Source: Chitinophagaceae bacterium (lineage in GTDB: Bacteria; Bacteroidota; Bacteroidia; Chitinophagales; Chitinophagaceae). Taken from it: DNA of 64,000 nt. The position numbers were made by a program, and so were the translations under genes. The DNA is taken from NCBI GenBank assembly GCA_016721725.1, contig JADKHN010000001.1, positions 434,001-498,000 on the forward strand. Reading direction: 5' to 3'. A model generated the notes under the pieces. That model ran no database searches and was not told the DNA's origin. It saw only the letters and a program-made list of their open reading frames with translations. Of this stretch, positions 26,007 through 35,520 are shown piece after piece (the first letter of the stretch is position 1; every line of letters starts with the position of its first letter).

Positions 26007-26949
26007 ATGAAGAAAATCATCATCTTATTATCGGTAGTTTTCTTGCTCGTTGGCTCGATACAAAAAGCTGACGCGCAGACTCCGTTTTACTACTACGATG
26101 ACAAATACTACGACAGCCCCCTGATCTTTGAAGTAGGTGGATCGATCGGTGTCATCAACTGCCTCACCGATATCGGGGGCAGGAAGGGTATCGGTAAGAA
26201 GTTCGTCAAGGATATTAACTGGGGTAAGACCCAATTCGCCGGAGGCATCACACTCGGCGCCCTCTACAGGGATGCGATCGGCCTGAGGCTGGAATATACT
26301 TTTGGCACTGTTACCGCTGAAGACAAAGTATTGGAAAAAGTGAAGGAGACCACGTTTCGGACGTTACGAGCGCAACCTCAGCTTCAAAACCAAGATCTCT
26401 GAATTCATGCTGGCCGCCGAGATACACCCGCTGACCTTTTTCAGGAAATACGATGACGAAAAGGAACCTTCCAGATTCTCTCCTTACCTCCTCGCAGGTG
26501 TTGGATTGCTGTCTTTTAACCCCCAGGCCAAACTGAATGGTAAATGGGTGGACCTGCAACCGCTGAGCACCGAAGGACAGGGATTCAAAGAATATTCCGA
26601 CCGGAAAAAATACAAACTGAACCAGATGAGCATTCCTTTGGGCATCGGTCTCAGATATGAACTTTCAAATACCCTCAATATCCGCGGTGAATTGGTATAC
26701 CGCATATTGAATACCGATTACCTGGATGATGTGAGTACTACTTATATTGATCCTACCTATTACCTGAATTATTTCACCGGCACCAAACTCAATAACGCAT
26801 TGTTGCTGAACGACAGGCAATATGAACTGGACCCGACTCATATCACCATGGACGGTGACCAGCGTGGAAACCCCAATAACAACGATGCTTACTATACGGT
26901 CAATATCAAGATCGCCTATTCATTCGGAAGGCAGAGGATCAGGAATTAA
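26007..26949 (+). pseudogene. Outer-membrane beta-barrel protein, frameshifted
   Basis: The first open frame (26007-26402) encodes a signal peptide (MKKIIILLSVVFLLVGS..ADAQ) and the first strands of a barrel. After ETTF it leaves the frame and stops. The +1 frame picks up without loss (GRYERNLSFKTKISEFMLAAEIHP) and continues to 26949, ending with the barrel-like IKIAYSFGRQRIRN. One extra T in ACGTTTCGG around 26355-26358 explains the break. Joined, the protein would be about 313 residues, a normal size for a barrel. It is either a pseudogene or a sequencing error. A terminator lies 20 nt downstream. Confidence 0.75.
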
Positions 26950-26968
26950 AATATATTCTTACCCAAAT

Positions 26969-26999
26969 AAAAAACCCGCAGCCTGCTGCGGGTTTTTTT
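26969..26999. terminator. Bidirectional terminator between the barrel gene and korA
   Basis: AAAAACCCGCAG/CTGCGGGTTTTTTT forms a strong GC stem with A-tract and T-tract on either side, so it can stop both convergent transcripts. Confidence 0.9.
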
Positions 27000-27020
27000 A
27001 TTTCAACTTATCTGTCGTTC

Positions 27021-28889
27021 TTATAACATCGATTTGATCTTGATCACCAGTTCACCCTTGGTGATCGGGATGCCCATCACTTTATTATATCCTTTGGCGT
27101 CCACGAAATAGACATCCCTGATGATCCTGATCAGCTGGCCGTTATTGATCTCGGGGATCAGCACCTGGTCGAAGTTCTTCAACAGCTCTCCCAGGTTCTT
27201 GGGGAATGGCCTGATATAACGCAGGTGAGCGTGAGATACGGCAAGACCTTCCTTCTGTAATTCCGCGCAAGCGCTTTTAATGGCGCCATAGGTACTGCCC
27301 CATCCCAGGACCAACACTTTGCCTTTTGCAGGTCCGCTGTCCAGCTGCTGGTCGGGAATATGTTCCGCGATCTTGTTCACTTTGGCCTCCCGTGTCTTGA
27401 TCATGTGCTGGTGATTATCGGGATCGTAACTGATGTTACCGGTGATGTCTTGCTTCTCCAGTCCGCCCACGCGATGCTCCAAGCCGGGTGTTCCGGGAAT
27501 GGCCCAGGGCCTCACCAGGTTCTCATCGCGCTTATAAGGCTGGAATTTACCCGAGGCGTCGAAATTCTCTTTCGTATCAGGAGAAGCATAACTGGTCGTA
27601 ATTACGGGAAGATCGGCGCTGACCGGGAATTTCCAGGGTTCGGCGCCATTGGCGATATACCCGTCGCTCAGCAGCATTACCGGCGTCATATGTTGTACAG
27701 AGATGCGTACCGCTTCATAAGCCGCACTGAAACAATCGCTGGGGGTGGAGGCCGAGATCACGGGCATCGGGCATTCGCCGTTGCGGCCGTAATAGGCCTG
27801 CATCAGGTCGCTCTGTTCGGTCTTGGTAGGTAATCCCGTTGAAGGGCCTCCCCTTTGTATATTCACGATGACAAGAGGTATCTCGAGCATGACGGCCAGT
27901 CCGATGGCTTCTCCCTTCAGGGCGATACCCGGACCGCTGCTGGTGGTCACTCCCAGGCTACCGCCATAGCTGGCCCCGATAGCCGAAGTAATGGCCGCGA
28001 TCTCATCCTCGGCCTGGAATGTCTTGATGCCGAAATTCTTATACTTGCTGAGCTCATGTAAAATATCGCTGGCCGGGGTGATGGGATAGCTTCCCAGGAA
28101 TAGCGGCAGTCCGCTTTTCTGCGATGCCGCGATCAATCCATAGGCCAGGGCCTGGTTACCCATGATGGAGCGGTAGATGCCCGGTTCCATCCTGGCCTTT
28201 TCCACTTTGTAACGGGTGGTGAAGGTCTCGGTGGTATCGCCGTAATTGAAACCGGCCTGCAGGGCTTTCACATTACTTTCGAAAATTTCGGGTTTCTTGC
28301 CGAACTTCTCTTTGATGAAACCGACGGTGCTGTCCATGTCGCGGTTGTACATCCAGTAGAGGAAACCGAGCACGAACATATTCTTGGCGCGGTCCTTTTC
28401 CTTGACACCCATGGTGATCTCTTTCAGGGCCTCGCGGGTCATCTTGGTGACATCCATTTTGATCAGCTCGTAATTTCCCAGGCTGTCATCCTCAAGCGGA
28501 TTGACCCCTTCGGGATAATTGGCCAGCCGGAGATTCTTCGCGTCAAATCCATCCGTGTTGGCAATGATCTTGCCGCCGGGTTTCAGGGCTTTCAGATTCG
28601 TTTTCAACGCCGCGGCGTTCATCGCCACCAATACATCACAGGCATCGCCGGGGGTATAGATCCTGTCGGAAGAAAAACGCAACTGGTAACCGCTCACCCC
28701 GGGCAAAGTGCCGATCGGGGCCCTGATCTCCGCCGGGAAGTCAGGAAAAGTCGCCAGGTCGATGCCCAGCAGCGCGGTATTATTGGTAAACTGACTGCCG
28801 GTCAACTGCATGCCATCGCCGCTATCGCCGGCGAATTTAATGACCACATCACTGAGTAATTCTTCTTTGATATTCATTGGATCTTTCAT
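27021..28889 (-). CDS. korA: 2-oxoacid:acceptor oxidoreductase subunit alpha
   Basis: The 622-residue subunit fuses the gamma domain (residues about 10-200, FAGDSGDGMQLTGSQF and TLPGVSGYQLRFSSD) to the alpha domain (NQALAYGLIAAS, the AEDEIAAITSAIGASYGG and TSSGPGIALKGEAIGL region), as in KorA of 2-oxoglutarate:ferredoxin oxidoreductase. The catalytic TPP-binding beta subunit (KorB) is not adjacent on either side; a terminator ends the gene downstream and a divergent gene lies upstream. The beta subunit must therefore be elsewhere. ATG 28889 or the in-frame ATG at 28877 may start it. Confidence 0.92.
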   Translation of the reverse strand: MKDPMNIKEELLSDVVIKFAGDSGDGMQLTGSQFTNNTALLGIDLATFPDFPAEIRAPIGTLPGVSGYQLRFSSDRIYTPGDACDVLVAMNAAALKTNLKALKPGGKIIANTDGFDAKNLRLANYPEGVNPLEDDSLGNYELIKMDVTKMTREALKEITMGVKEKDRAKNMFVLGFLYWMYNRDMDSTVGFIKEKFGKKPEIFESNVKALQAGFNYGDTTETFTTRYKVEKARMEPGIYRSIMGNQALAYGLIAASQKSGLPLFLGSYPITPASDILHELSKYKNFGIKTFQAEDEIAAITSAIGASYGGSLGVTTSSGPGIALKGEAIGLAVMLEIPLVIVNIQRGGPSTGLPTKTEQSDLMQAYYGRNGECPMPVISASTPSDCFSAAYEAVRISVQHMTPVMLLSDGYIANGAEPWKFPVSADLPVITTSYASPDTKENFDASGKFQPYKRDENLVRPWAIPGTPGLEHRVGGLEKQDITGNISYDPDNHQHMIKTREAKVNKIAEHIPDQQLDSGPAKGKVLVLGWGSTYGAIKSACAELQKEGLAVSHAHLRYIRPFPKNLGELLKNFDQVLIPEINNGQLIRIIRDVYFVDAKGYNKVMGIPITKGELVIKIKSML

Positions 28890-28982
28890 TAGGCTACGAA
28901 GTTAAGATTTTACTGTTTCGAAACAGCAGCAGAACGCGCTTAAATTTTAACACCGGCCATGTTCAATCTGAAATTATTCATT

Positions 28983-28990
28983 TAGGTTTG
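28983..28990 (+). promoter_or_regulatory. -7 element of the arginase-family gene (TAGGTTTG)
   Basis: An exact TAnnTTTG match lies 14 nt before the ATG, giving a leader of roughly 7-10 nt. No clear -33 TTTG is seen; TGTTC lies near the expected place. Confidence 0.5.
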
Positions 28991-29004
28991 TCCAAATTTT
29001 TCGC

Positions 29005-30132
29005 ATGCACGATCTACACGATTTCTTGACCCCTGTATCCCTATCCGAACTGAACGAGGACCAGGGTTATACCGATGGCCAGCTGGCCAAACATATAGCG
29101 ATTTATGAGGATCAATTGCCCGATATCGGGGAAGCGGATATCGTGCTGGCGGGCGTGACGGAATCGAGGGGAAACGGGATGCCCGATGCGGTTGATTCAG
29201 CTGCGGATGCGATCCGCCGGCAACTCTACTCCCTGCATTACTGGCACAAGGACGTGACCATCGCCGACATCGGGAATATCAAGACCGGCGCTTCCATGAA
29301 CGACAGTTATGCGGCCATCAGGACGGTGGTGGGTGAATTGCTGAGGCGGGGAAAAAAGGTGGTCCTGATCGGCGGTTCCCACGATATCACGCTGGCTCAA
29401 TACGCGGCTTATAAAGACCTGCCCAAGGTCATTGAAGCCACCTGCATCGATGCCTGTATCGACCTGAAAGGCGAAAGTTCCGTCCGCAGCGATCATTTCC
29501 TGATGGACATGCTCACCGGAGAACCCAATATGGTGAAACATTACAATCACATCGGATTCCAGAGCTATTTCGTCCATCCCAGGATGCTGGAGACCATGGA
29601 TAAGCTGCGGTTCGATTGTTACCGCCTGGGCAAGGCCAAAGAGAACATGGAAGAGATGGAACCGGTTTTAAGGAACACCCATCTCCTGAGCATCGACATC
29701 AACGCGATCCGGAACAGTGATTCTCCCGCCAGCCGGCAAAGCCCCAACGGTTTCACCGGCGAAGAAGCCTGTTTGCTTACCCGTTATGCGGGCATGAGCA
29801 ATAACCTGAGCAGCATGGGTATCTATGGTTACCAGGCGACGCTGGATGAGCATGACCTCACTGCGAAACAGATCGGCCAGATGATCTGGTATTTTATCGA
29901 CGGTGTGAGCCGGGGCAAAGAAGAGCCTGCCCTGGATCACCGCGACCGCTTCAACGAATTTCATTGCACCTTTACGGAAGTGGAAGCCGTTTTCCTGCAA
30001 AGTAAAAAGTCGCGCCGCTGGTGGATGCAACTCCCCGATAAGAAATTCATTGCCTGCAGTTACAACGATTATGTCATGGCCAGCCGGAATGAGATCCCGG
30101 AACGCTGGCTGAGGGCACAGGAAAGGGGTTGA
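29005..30132 (+). CDS. Arginase/formimidoylglutamase-family protein with altered metal site
   Basis: The 375-residue ureohydrolase-fold protein shows all framework motifs, but ligands differ from active Mn-dependent arginases. GGxHS reads GGSHDIT, DAHxD reads DACID, and SxDxDxxDP reads SIDINAIRNSD. The SPNGFTGEEACLLTRYAGMS segment is typical of the Bacteroidota branch. The His of DAHxD and the second Asp of DxD are replaced, so a binuclear Mn site is doubtful. It may bind one metal or have another role. Histidine-degradation genes are not adjacent, so hutG should not be assigned. Confidence 0.82.
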   Translation: MHDLHDFLTPVSLSELNEDQGYTDGQLAKHIAIYEDQLPDIGEADIVLAGVTESRGNGMPDAVDSAADAIRRQLYSLHYWHKDVTIADIGNIKTGASMNDSYAAIRTVVGELLRRGKKVVLIGGSHDITLAQYAAYKDLPKVIEATCIDACIDLKGESSVRSDHFLMDMLTGEPNMVKHYNHIGFQSYFVHPRMLETMDKLRFDCYRLGKAKENMEEMEPVLRNTHLLSIDINAIRNSDSPASRQSPNGFTGEEACLLTRYAGMSNNLSSMGIYGYQATLDEHDLTAKQIGQMIWYFIDGVSRGKEEPALDHRDRFNEFHCTFTEVEAVFLQSKKSRRWWMQLPDKKFIACSYNDYVMASRNEIPERWLRAQERG

Positions 30133-30137
30133 TGGCT

Positions 30138-31139
30138 TTAAACGATAAGCTGACGGGCCCTGGCGATCTGTTCGTCACTCCCCATGACGATGAGCCGGTC
30201 GGCCGGTTTGACAGAATGGCCGGGGCCGGGGTTGATGGAATAATCCATCCCCGGACTTTTGATCCCCAAGAGGGTACAACCCGTTTTATTCCAAAGGTCG
30301 AGATCTCCTAAATTCAACGTTTTTCCTGATGGTAATTCCGCGATACGGAAGGACTCATTGCTTTGCGTACTCATCAGCGAGAGCATTTCCACCACATCGG
30401 GCAGTATCACCAGTGTAGCCATATGAGCGCCCCCGATCTTATCGGGCATGATCACATTATCGGCTCCGGCTATTTTCAATTTACTGACAGAAGAGTCCTG
30501 CGAGGCCCTGCTGATCACTTTGATCGCCGGATTGATCTGTTTGGCCGTGAGTACGACAAAGAGGTTATCCGCATCAACCGGAAGCGTGGTGATCAGGGCC
30601 CTGGCCTTATTGATACCCGCTTCGATCAAAACGTCATCCTTGGTGGCATCCCCTTTCATGAAATGCGTTACGGCAAAGTCCAGTCCGGGTTCCAGTTCAT
30701 TTTTCTCTTCCAGGACCACGAAAGGGATCTTATTATTGTGCAATACCTGGGCGCTTTCCTTTCCATTACGGCCAAAACCACAGATGATCACATGATGCTG
30801 CAGGTGTTTGATGCTGTTTTCCATTTTCATCAGTTTATAAGTTCTAACGAATTCACCATCCGAAAAAAAACGGGTAATCAGGGTGATATAATACGTGAAG
30901 AGGGCCAGGTTGACCAGGATGAGCCCGATGACAAAGATCTTTCCGCTGTACGACAGGGGTTCCACCTCTCCGAATCCCACGGTGGCAATGGTGATGACCG
31001 ACATATAGAGGGCGTTGATAAAACTGTAATGCTCGATCAGCATGAATCCAAAGGCCCCGACCAATACCATCAGCAACAGCATGGATACCGGTAACAGTAA
31101 CCTGGAGAACAATCTCATCCTGCGTAACATGCTCATCAT
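30138..31139 (-). CDS. Potassium channel with cytoplasmic RCK (TrkA-N/TrkA-C) domains
   Basis: The 333-residue channel subunit has two transmembrane helices (about residues 14-36 and 64-86) around a pore loop with selectivity filter TVGFG (53-57). The Rossmann-type RCK domain follows (VIICGFGRNGKES at 118-130, later GDATKDDVLIEAGI and RASQDSSVSKLKIAGAD), then a TrkA-C-like domain. It resembles MthK-type channels gated by nucleotide or Ca2+. It is convergent with the arginase-family gene (5 nt apart) and divergent from PBP4. Confidence 0.92.
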   Translation of the reverse strand: MMSMLRRMRLFSRLLLPVSMLLLMVLVGAFGFMLIEHYSFINALYMSVITIATVGFGEVEPLSYSGKIFVIGLILVNLALFTYYITLITRFFSDGEFVRTYKLMKMENSIKHLQHHVIICGFGRNGKESAQVLHNNKIPFVVLEEKNELEPGLDFAVTHFMKGDATKDDVLIEAGINKARALITTLPVDADNLFVVLTAKQINPAIKVISRASQDSSVSKLKIAGADNVIMPDKIGGAHMATLVILPDVVEMLSLMSTQSNESFRIAELPSGKTLNLGDLDLWNKTGCTLLGIKSPGMDYSINPGPGHSVKPADRLIVMGSDEQIARARQLIV

Positions 31140-31181
31140 TTGAAGGGTGATTACTGATGAAAATTATAACTTTAATGGGAA

Positions 31182-32513
31182 ATGATGAAGATAAATAAGT
31201 CAACGGTTCACATGAGTTTGGTCATGCGGAGATCAAGCGGGATATTTTCCCTTTTATTCGTACTGGGCTCCTGCTCAGTTTCCAAACAGATCGCTAAGGA
31301 GGCGGAGTTCCTTTTTTTGCAGGACAGCGCCATCCGGAACGGACATGCGGGCATCAGCCTGTATGAGCCGTCATCGGGTAAATACTGGTACGATCATGAT
31401 GGCGATAAATATTTCGTTCCGGCCAGTAATACCAAACTGTTCACGCTGTATGCCGGTTTGAAATACCTGGGGGATAGTCTGCCGGGACTTCGTTATAAAG
31501 AGATGCCCGACAGCGGTTACACCTATATTTTCCCGACGGGGGATCCCAGTTTATTGAATCCGGAGTTCACCCGGCAACCGGCATTGGACTATTTAAGAAA
31601 ACAGGAGCGTATCCTCATCGCTACCCCGCCCCCCATTGATATGTATGGCCGGGGCTGGATGTGGGATGATTTTTTAGAGACCGATATGATCCCGCTCAGC
31701 GCAATGCCCTTATATGGCAATACCGTCAATATAAAATGGAATGCGGGCGGCAACCTTTCTTTTTCCCCGCCTTATTTTTCACACGAAACCGAAATAAACG
31801 GCCCGTTGCCCAATGGCTTCAGGATGGAGAAAAAATTCGGTGAGAACAAAATGATCTTTATTCCGGGCAGTTCAAAAAGGCAGTCCACCCCATTTATCGC
31901 AGACTGGGAAACCGTTGTCGGTCTTTTGAAAGATACGTTGCGCAAGGTCAGCCGGATTGAGCAAACGATCACCGGGTTGAAACCCGACCGGCTTATCCGC
32001 TCTCAGCCCAGCGATTCCCTGTTCAGGTCCATGATGCGAAGGAGTGACAATTTCTACGCCGAACAGGTCCTGTTGATGGCCGCCAACGAAAAACTGGGAC
32101 GTATGAATGATGGGGAACTACGGGACACCCTCCTGAATACCGACCTGAAAGGACTGCAGCAAAAACCCATCTGGGTGGACGGAAGCGGCCTAAGCCGGTA
32201 TAATTTATTTACTCCCCAGTCGTTTATATATATCATAAATAAGATGGGTAATGAATTCGGCTGGGAAAGGCTGAAAAATATCCTCCCGACCGGGGGACAG
32301 GGTACGCTGAAAAAGTTGTATTTGAAGGACAGCGGCTATATCCATGCCAAGACCGGAACCCTCAGTAACCACACCGCCCTGAGCGGATTTATGGTCACAA
32401 ATAGTGGAAAATTCATTATTTTCTCTATCTTGGTAAATGATTTTCCCGGCGGGGCAACCCCCGTCAGGCTTGCAATTGAGCGTTTTTTGGGAGCGATCCG
32501 GGAAAAATATTAA
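31182..32513 (+). CDS. dacB: D-alanyl-D-alanine carboxypeptidase/endopeptidase (PBP4, S13 family)
   Basis: This periplasmic peptidoglycan hydrolase has a lipobox (LFVLGSC, C31), so it is likely a lipoprotein. The active-site motifs are S82-N-T-K85 (PASNTKLF), S288-D-N290 (RRSDNFYAEQ) and K390-T-G392 (AKTGTLSNHT). The 443 residues are slightly shorter than E. coli PBP4. It trims or cross-cut peptides, acting in wall remodelling. The ATG at 31182 has an upstream TAACTTTA -7-like element. It is not in an operon. Confidence 0.92.
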   Translation: MMKINKSTVHMSLVMRRSSGIFSLLFVLGSCSVSKQIAKEAEFLFLQDSAIRNGHAGISLYEPSSGKYWYDHDGDKYFVPASNTKLFTLYAGLKYLGDSLPGLRYKEMPDSGYTYIFPTGDPSLLNPEFTRQPALDYLRKQERILIATPPPIDMYGRGWMWDDFLETDMIPLSAMPLYGNTVNIKWNAGGNLSFSPPYFSHETEINGPLPNGFRMEKKFGENKMIFIPGSSKRQSTPFIADWETVVGLLKDTLRKVSRIEQTITGLKPDRLIRSQPSDSLFRSMMRRSDNFYAEQVLLMAANEKLGRMNDGELRDTLLNTDLKGLQQKPIWVDGSGLSRYNLFTPQSFIYIINKMGNEFGWERLKNILPTGGQGTLKKLYLKDSGYIHAKTGTLSNHTALSGFMVTNSGKFIIFSILVNDFPGGATPVRLAIERFLGAIREKY

Positions 32514-32628
32514 AAATAATGCCGGTCAGGCAACAGAATTTGCCAAGACCGTATCTGTAGTAAGAGTGGAATATCCAATATCGATACAAAAACAATTATC
32601 CTTACCCAAAACCAAAAACACGTTTGTT

Positions 32629-35337
32629 ATGAAAAAGATGTTTACCCTGCTCTGGATCACGCTGACGGCTTTTGCTTTCAGCTCCAAGGCCCAGACAACA
32701 ACCTGCAATGCGGAATTTACCTGGCAGTATATCAATGCCAATACGGTAAAATTCACGCCGGTCATGACCGATTCTCCATTGGTTACCCACCAGTGGGTGT
32801 TCGGAGACGGCACCCCCAATTCGAACCAGGTATCCCCTACACACAATTATGTGTCGGGAGGCGCCTATACTGTGGTACATACCATCGTAAGGCGAACGCC
32901 CAACGGTACGCCGGTCTGTACGCAATCGATCACTAAAACGATCATCATACAGCTGCCTTGCACCCTGGTGGTGGATTTCAGCTGGACGGCCACAGCCGCC
33001 AACCCGCTAACCCTGCAGTTCCATAACCTGAGTACACCACTTGAGCCTTCTGATTCCACGACCTGGACATTTGGAGATGGCACCAATTCATACGCTCCAA
33101 ACCCGGTACACACATACGCTAACGCCGGCACATACACGGTTTGCCTGGTAGTGAAAAAGAATTTCAACACCCCGGGCACCACGCCTTGCATCCGGTATAT
33201 CTGTAAGACCGTAGTGGTCTCCGCACCCTGCACACTGCAACCCAATTTCAGCTGGACCGCAACGGCAACGAACCCGTTAAGGATCGAATTCCAAAACACC
33301 ACACCCGGACTGGCTGTAACCGATTCCAGCATCTGGAACTTTGGTGACGGCACTTCTTCAACAGCCGTTAACCCAACACATACTTATACCGCCGCCGGCA
33401 CCTATAATGTCTGCCTTACCGTTAAGCGCTTTAACGGGGCAGGTACTACTCCGTGTATCCGTACCATCTGCAAAACTGTTGTGGTAACAGCACCCTGCAC
33501 CCTGGTGGTGGATTTCAACTGGAGCATCACACAGACCAATCCATTAAGATATGAATTCCATAACCTGAGTACACCGTTGGCTCCTTCTGATTCAACGATC
33601 TGGACCTTCGGTGATGGTACTGGTTCGCTGGATGTGAACCCGGTACATACTTACGCGCAGGCTGGTACCTATACGGTTTGCCTGAAAGTGGTTAAGTCGC
33701 CGACACCGAACTCAACCCCTTGTGTACGGTATATCTGTAAGACTATTGTCGTGACTGCTCCTTGTACCCTGGTGGTGGATTTCAACTGGACCATCGCCTC
33801 AACCAATCCATTAAGGTATGAATTCCAAAACCTGAGCACTCCGCTATCTCCATCTGATTCTACGATCTGGAATTTTGGTGACGGAACCACTTCTTATGCT
33901 GTTAACCCGGTTCATACCTATGCCAATGCGGGCACTTACAATGTTTGCCTGATCGTGAAGAAATTCCCTTTCACCAGCAATACCCCTTGTATTCGCTACA
34001 AGTGTAAAACCGTTGTGGTCCAGGCGCCCTGTAACCTGGTGGCCAATTTCACCTGGCAGCCCGACGCCAATAATGCACAACTGATCCACTTCACCAATAC
34101 CTCCACACCCGTTGCATTGGCCGATTCCATCCGCTGGACATTTGGTGACGGCAGTTCGTCCAATCAAATGAACCCCGATCATGCCTATGCACAACCGGGA
34201 ACCTATACGGTTTGCCTCAGGGTCGCACGTCCTACACCTGCAGGTTCTGCGCCCTGCGTCAGGGAGATCTGCAAGACCATCACGGTTCACCCGAGTTGCA
34301 ATACCATGCCCAGCTGGACCTGGCAGATCGATCCGGCCAATCCGTTGAATGTGATCTTTACCAATACCACCATTTCACCAACAGCCGGTGCAACGGCCAT
34401 ATGGTCTTTCGGTGACGGCACCACCGCCAACACCTGGAACGCCACACACACGTACACGCAGCCCGGCAGGTATTATGTTTGCCTGAGGATCACTTTCAGC
34501 AATACCTGTATCAAGTATAAGTGCGATACCATCAATATCCCGGTACCGCCGCCACCTTGTAACAACCAGAGCAATTTTACTTTTGTCGCCACTTCTTCCA
34601 ACAGCCAGACACTCACGTTCATTCCGGCTTACCAAAGTCCGAATGCTGTGTACACATGGACATTCGGAGATGGCACGGGCAGTCATGATATGATCGCCAC
34701 CCACCATTACGCCAATCCCGGCACCTATACCGCCTGCCTCACCGTATGGAGGAGCGCTACCTGCGCCAGCACCACCTGCAAAACGGTACAGGTCGTACGC
34801 CAGGTGAATTGCGACAGTGTGCACGTGAACTTCACGTACCAACGCGATCCCAATGTGCCTAACAAGCTCTATTTCGCCGCCAACAGCAATTTCCCGATAC
34901 TCGATCAGACCTGGACGATCACCAGGCTGGTGAATAACCAATCGGTGACCCTTCACCAGAACAATCCCAGCTACCTGTTTCCCGACACGGGCATGTACCG
35001 GGTCTGTCTGCGGGCCGTTACCCTGGGCGGATGTATCAAAGAAGTTTGCCAGTACATACGCATTGAGCGTACCGGCGGAACGAATGCCTGCACTTTACAG
35101 GCCTATCCCAATCCGGCGAGTTCCATCGTCTCTGTCAATGTGAGCCTGACCGCGCCGGAAATGATCAACGTATACATTTACAATTCATCTAACGTACTGG
35201 TGTTGCAAAGACAGCAACAGGGCGTTGTTGGAGCCAATGTGGTGACCACCAATATCGCCAACCTCCTGGCCGGTCAATACGTGATCAAACTGATCTACGG
35301 CAACCATGTTTGCTATGGTCAGTTCCAAAAGCTTTAG
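32629..35337 (+). CDS. Secreted PKD-repeat protein with T9SS sorting domain
   Basis: The start is set at the ATG at 32629 (MKKMFTLLWITLTAFAFSSKAQ), which gives a signal peptide; the longer open frame begins inside dacB. The 902-residue product consists of about nine PKD domains of roughly 85-90 residues, most with W.FGDGT..S..NPVHTYA..GTYTVCL. Each domain starts with a Cys (CTLVVDF) and ends near a TPCIRYICKTVVV pattern, so disulfides are likely. The last 80 residues form a T9SS sorting domain (AYPNPASSIVSVNVS..GQFQKL). Probably an extracellular adhesin or scaffold. Confidence 0.9.
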   Translation: MKKMFTLLWITLTAFAFSSKAQTTTCNAEFTWQYINANTVKFTPVMTDSPLVTHQWVFGDGTPNSNQVSPTHNYVSGGAYTVVHTIVRRTPNGTPVCTQSITKTIIIQLPCTLVVDFSWTATAANPLTLQFHNLSTPLEPSDSTTWTFGDGTNSYAPNPVHTYANAGTYTVCLVVKKNFNTPGTTPCIRYICKTVVVSAPCTLQPNFSWTATATNPLRIEFQNTTPGLAVTDSSIWNFGDGTSSTAVNPTHTYTAAGTYNVCLTVKRFNGAGTTPCIRTICKTVVVTAPCTLVVDFNWSITQTNPLRYEFHNLSTPLAPSDSTIWTFGDGTGSLDVNPVHTYAQAGTYTVCLKVVKSPTPNSTPCVRYICKTIVVTAPCTLVVDFNWTIASTNPLRYEFQNLSTPLSPSDSTIWNFGDGTTSYAVNPVHTYANAGTYNVCLIVKKFPFTSNTPCIRYKCKTVVVQAPCNLVANFTWQPDANNAQLIHFTNTSTPVALADSIRWTFGDGSSSNQMNPDHAYAQPGTYTVCLRVARPTPAGSAPCVREICKTITVHPSCNTMPSWTWQIDPANPLNVIFTNTTISPTAGATAIWSFGDGTTANTWNATHTYTQPGRYYVCLRITFSNTCIKYKCDTINIPVPPPPCNNQSNFTFVATSSNSQTLTFIPAYQSPNAVYTWTFGDGTGSHDMIATHHYANPGTYTACLTVWRSATCASTTCKTVQVVRQVNCDSVHVNFTYQRDPNVPNKLYFAANSNFPILDQTWTITRLVNNQSVTLHQNNPSYLFPDTGMYRVCLRAVTLGGCIKEVCQYIRIERTGGTNACTLQAYPNPASSIVSVNVSLTAPEMINVYIYNSSNVLVLQRQQQGVVGANVVTTNIANLLAGQYVIKLIYGNHVCYGQFQKL

Positions 35338-35358
35338 TTGAGTGAGCCCATGATATCC

Positions 35359-35388
35359 AAAGCCCCCCGGGATCCCGGGGGCTTTTTT
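35359..35388 (+). terminator. Strong terminator after the PKD protein
   Basis: AAAGCCCCCCGGG/CCCGGGGGCTTT stem (one unpaired C) is followed by TTT. It lies 21 nt after the stop codon and abuts a MITE-like repeat. Confidence 0.85.
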
Positions 35389-35393
35389 ATGAG

Positions 35394-35518
35394 GCCCCCT
35401 CCATCTCCCCCGAAGGGGAGGGTTCGAAGACTCTACGAAATTGAAAAATCTTTTAAAGTATTATACTCTCTGAAGTATCCCCATTCGGGGTCCCGATAGC
35501 TATCGGGATGGAGGGGGC
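35394..35518. repeat. 125-bp MITE-like element with perfect 12-bp terminal inverted repeats
   Basis: The ends GCCCCCTCCATC (35394-35405) and GATGGAGGGGGC (35507-35518) are exact inverted repeats. Sub-terminal palindromes (CTCCCCCGAAGGGGAG on the left; CCCGATAGCTATCGGG on the right) follow. The internal 16-mer GACTCTACGAAATTGA (35429-35444) occurs identically in the insertion in acs (44173-44188). No coding capacity. It ends 2 nt from the mutL stop codon. Confidence 0.8.
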
Positions 35519-35520
35519 TT

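Noticed and set aside
29005..30132. hutG (formimidoylglutamase) assignment
   Set aside because: Metal ligands differ and no histidine-degradation genes are adjacent.
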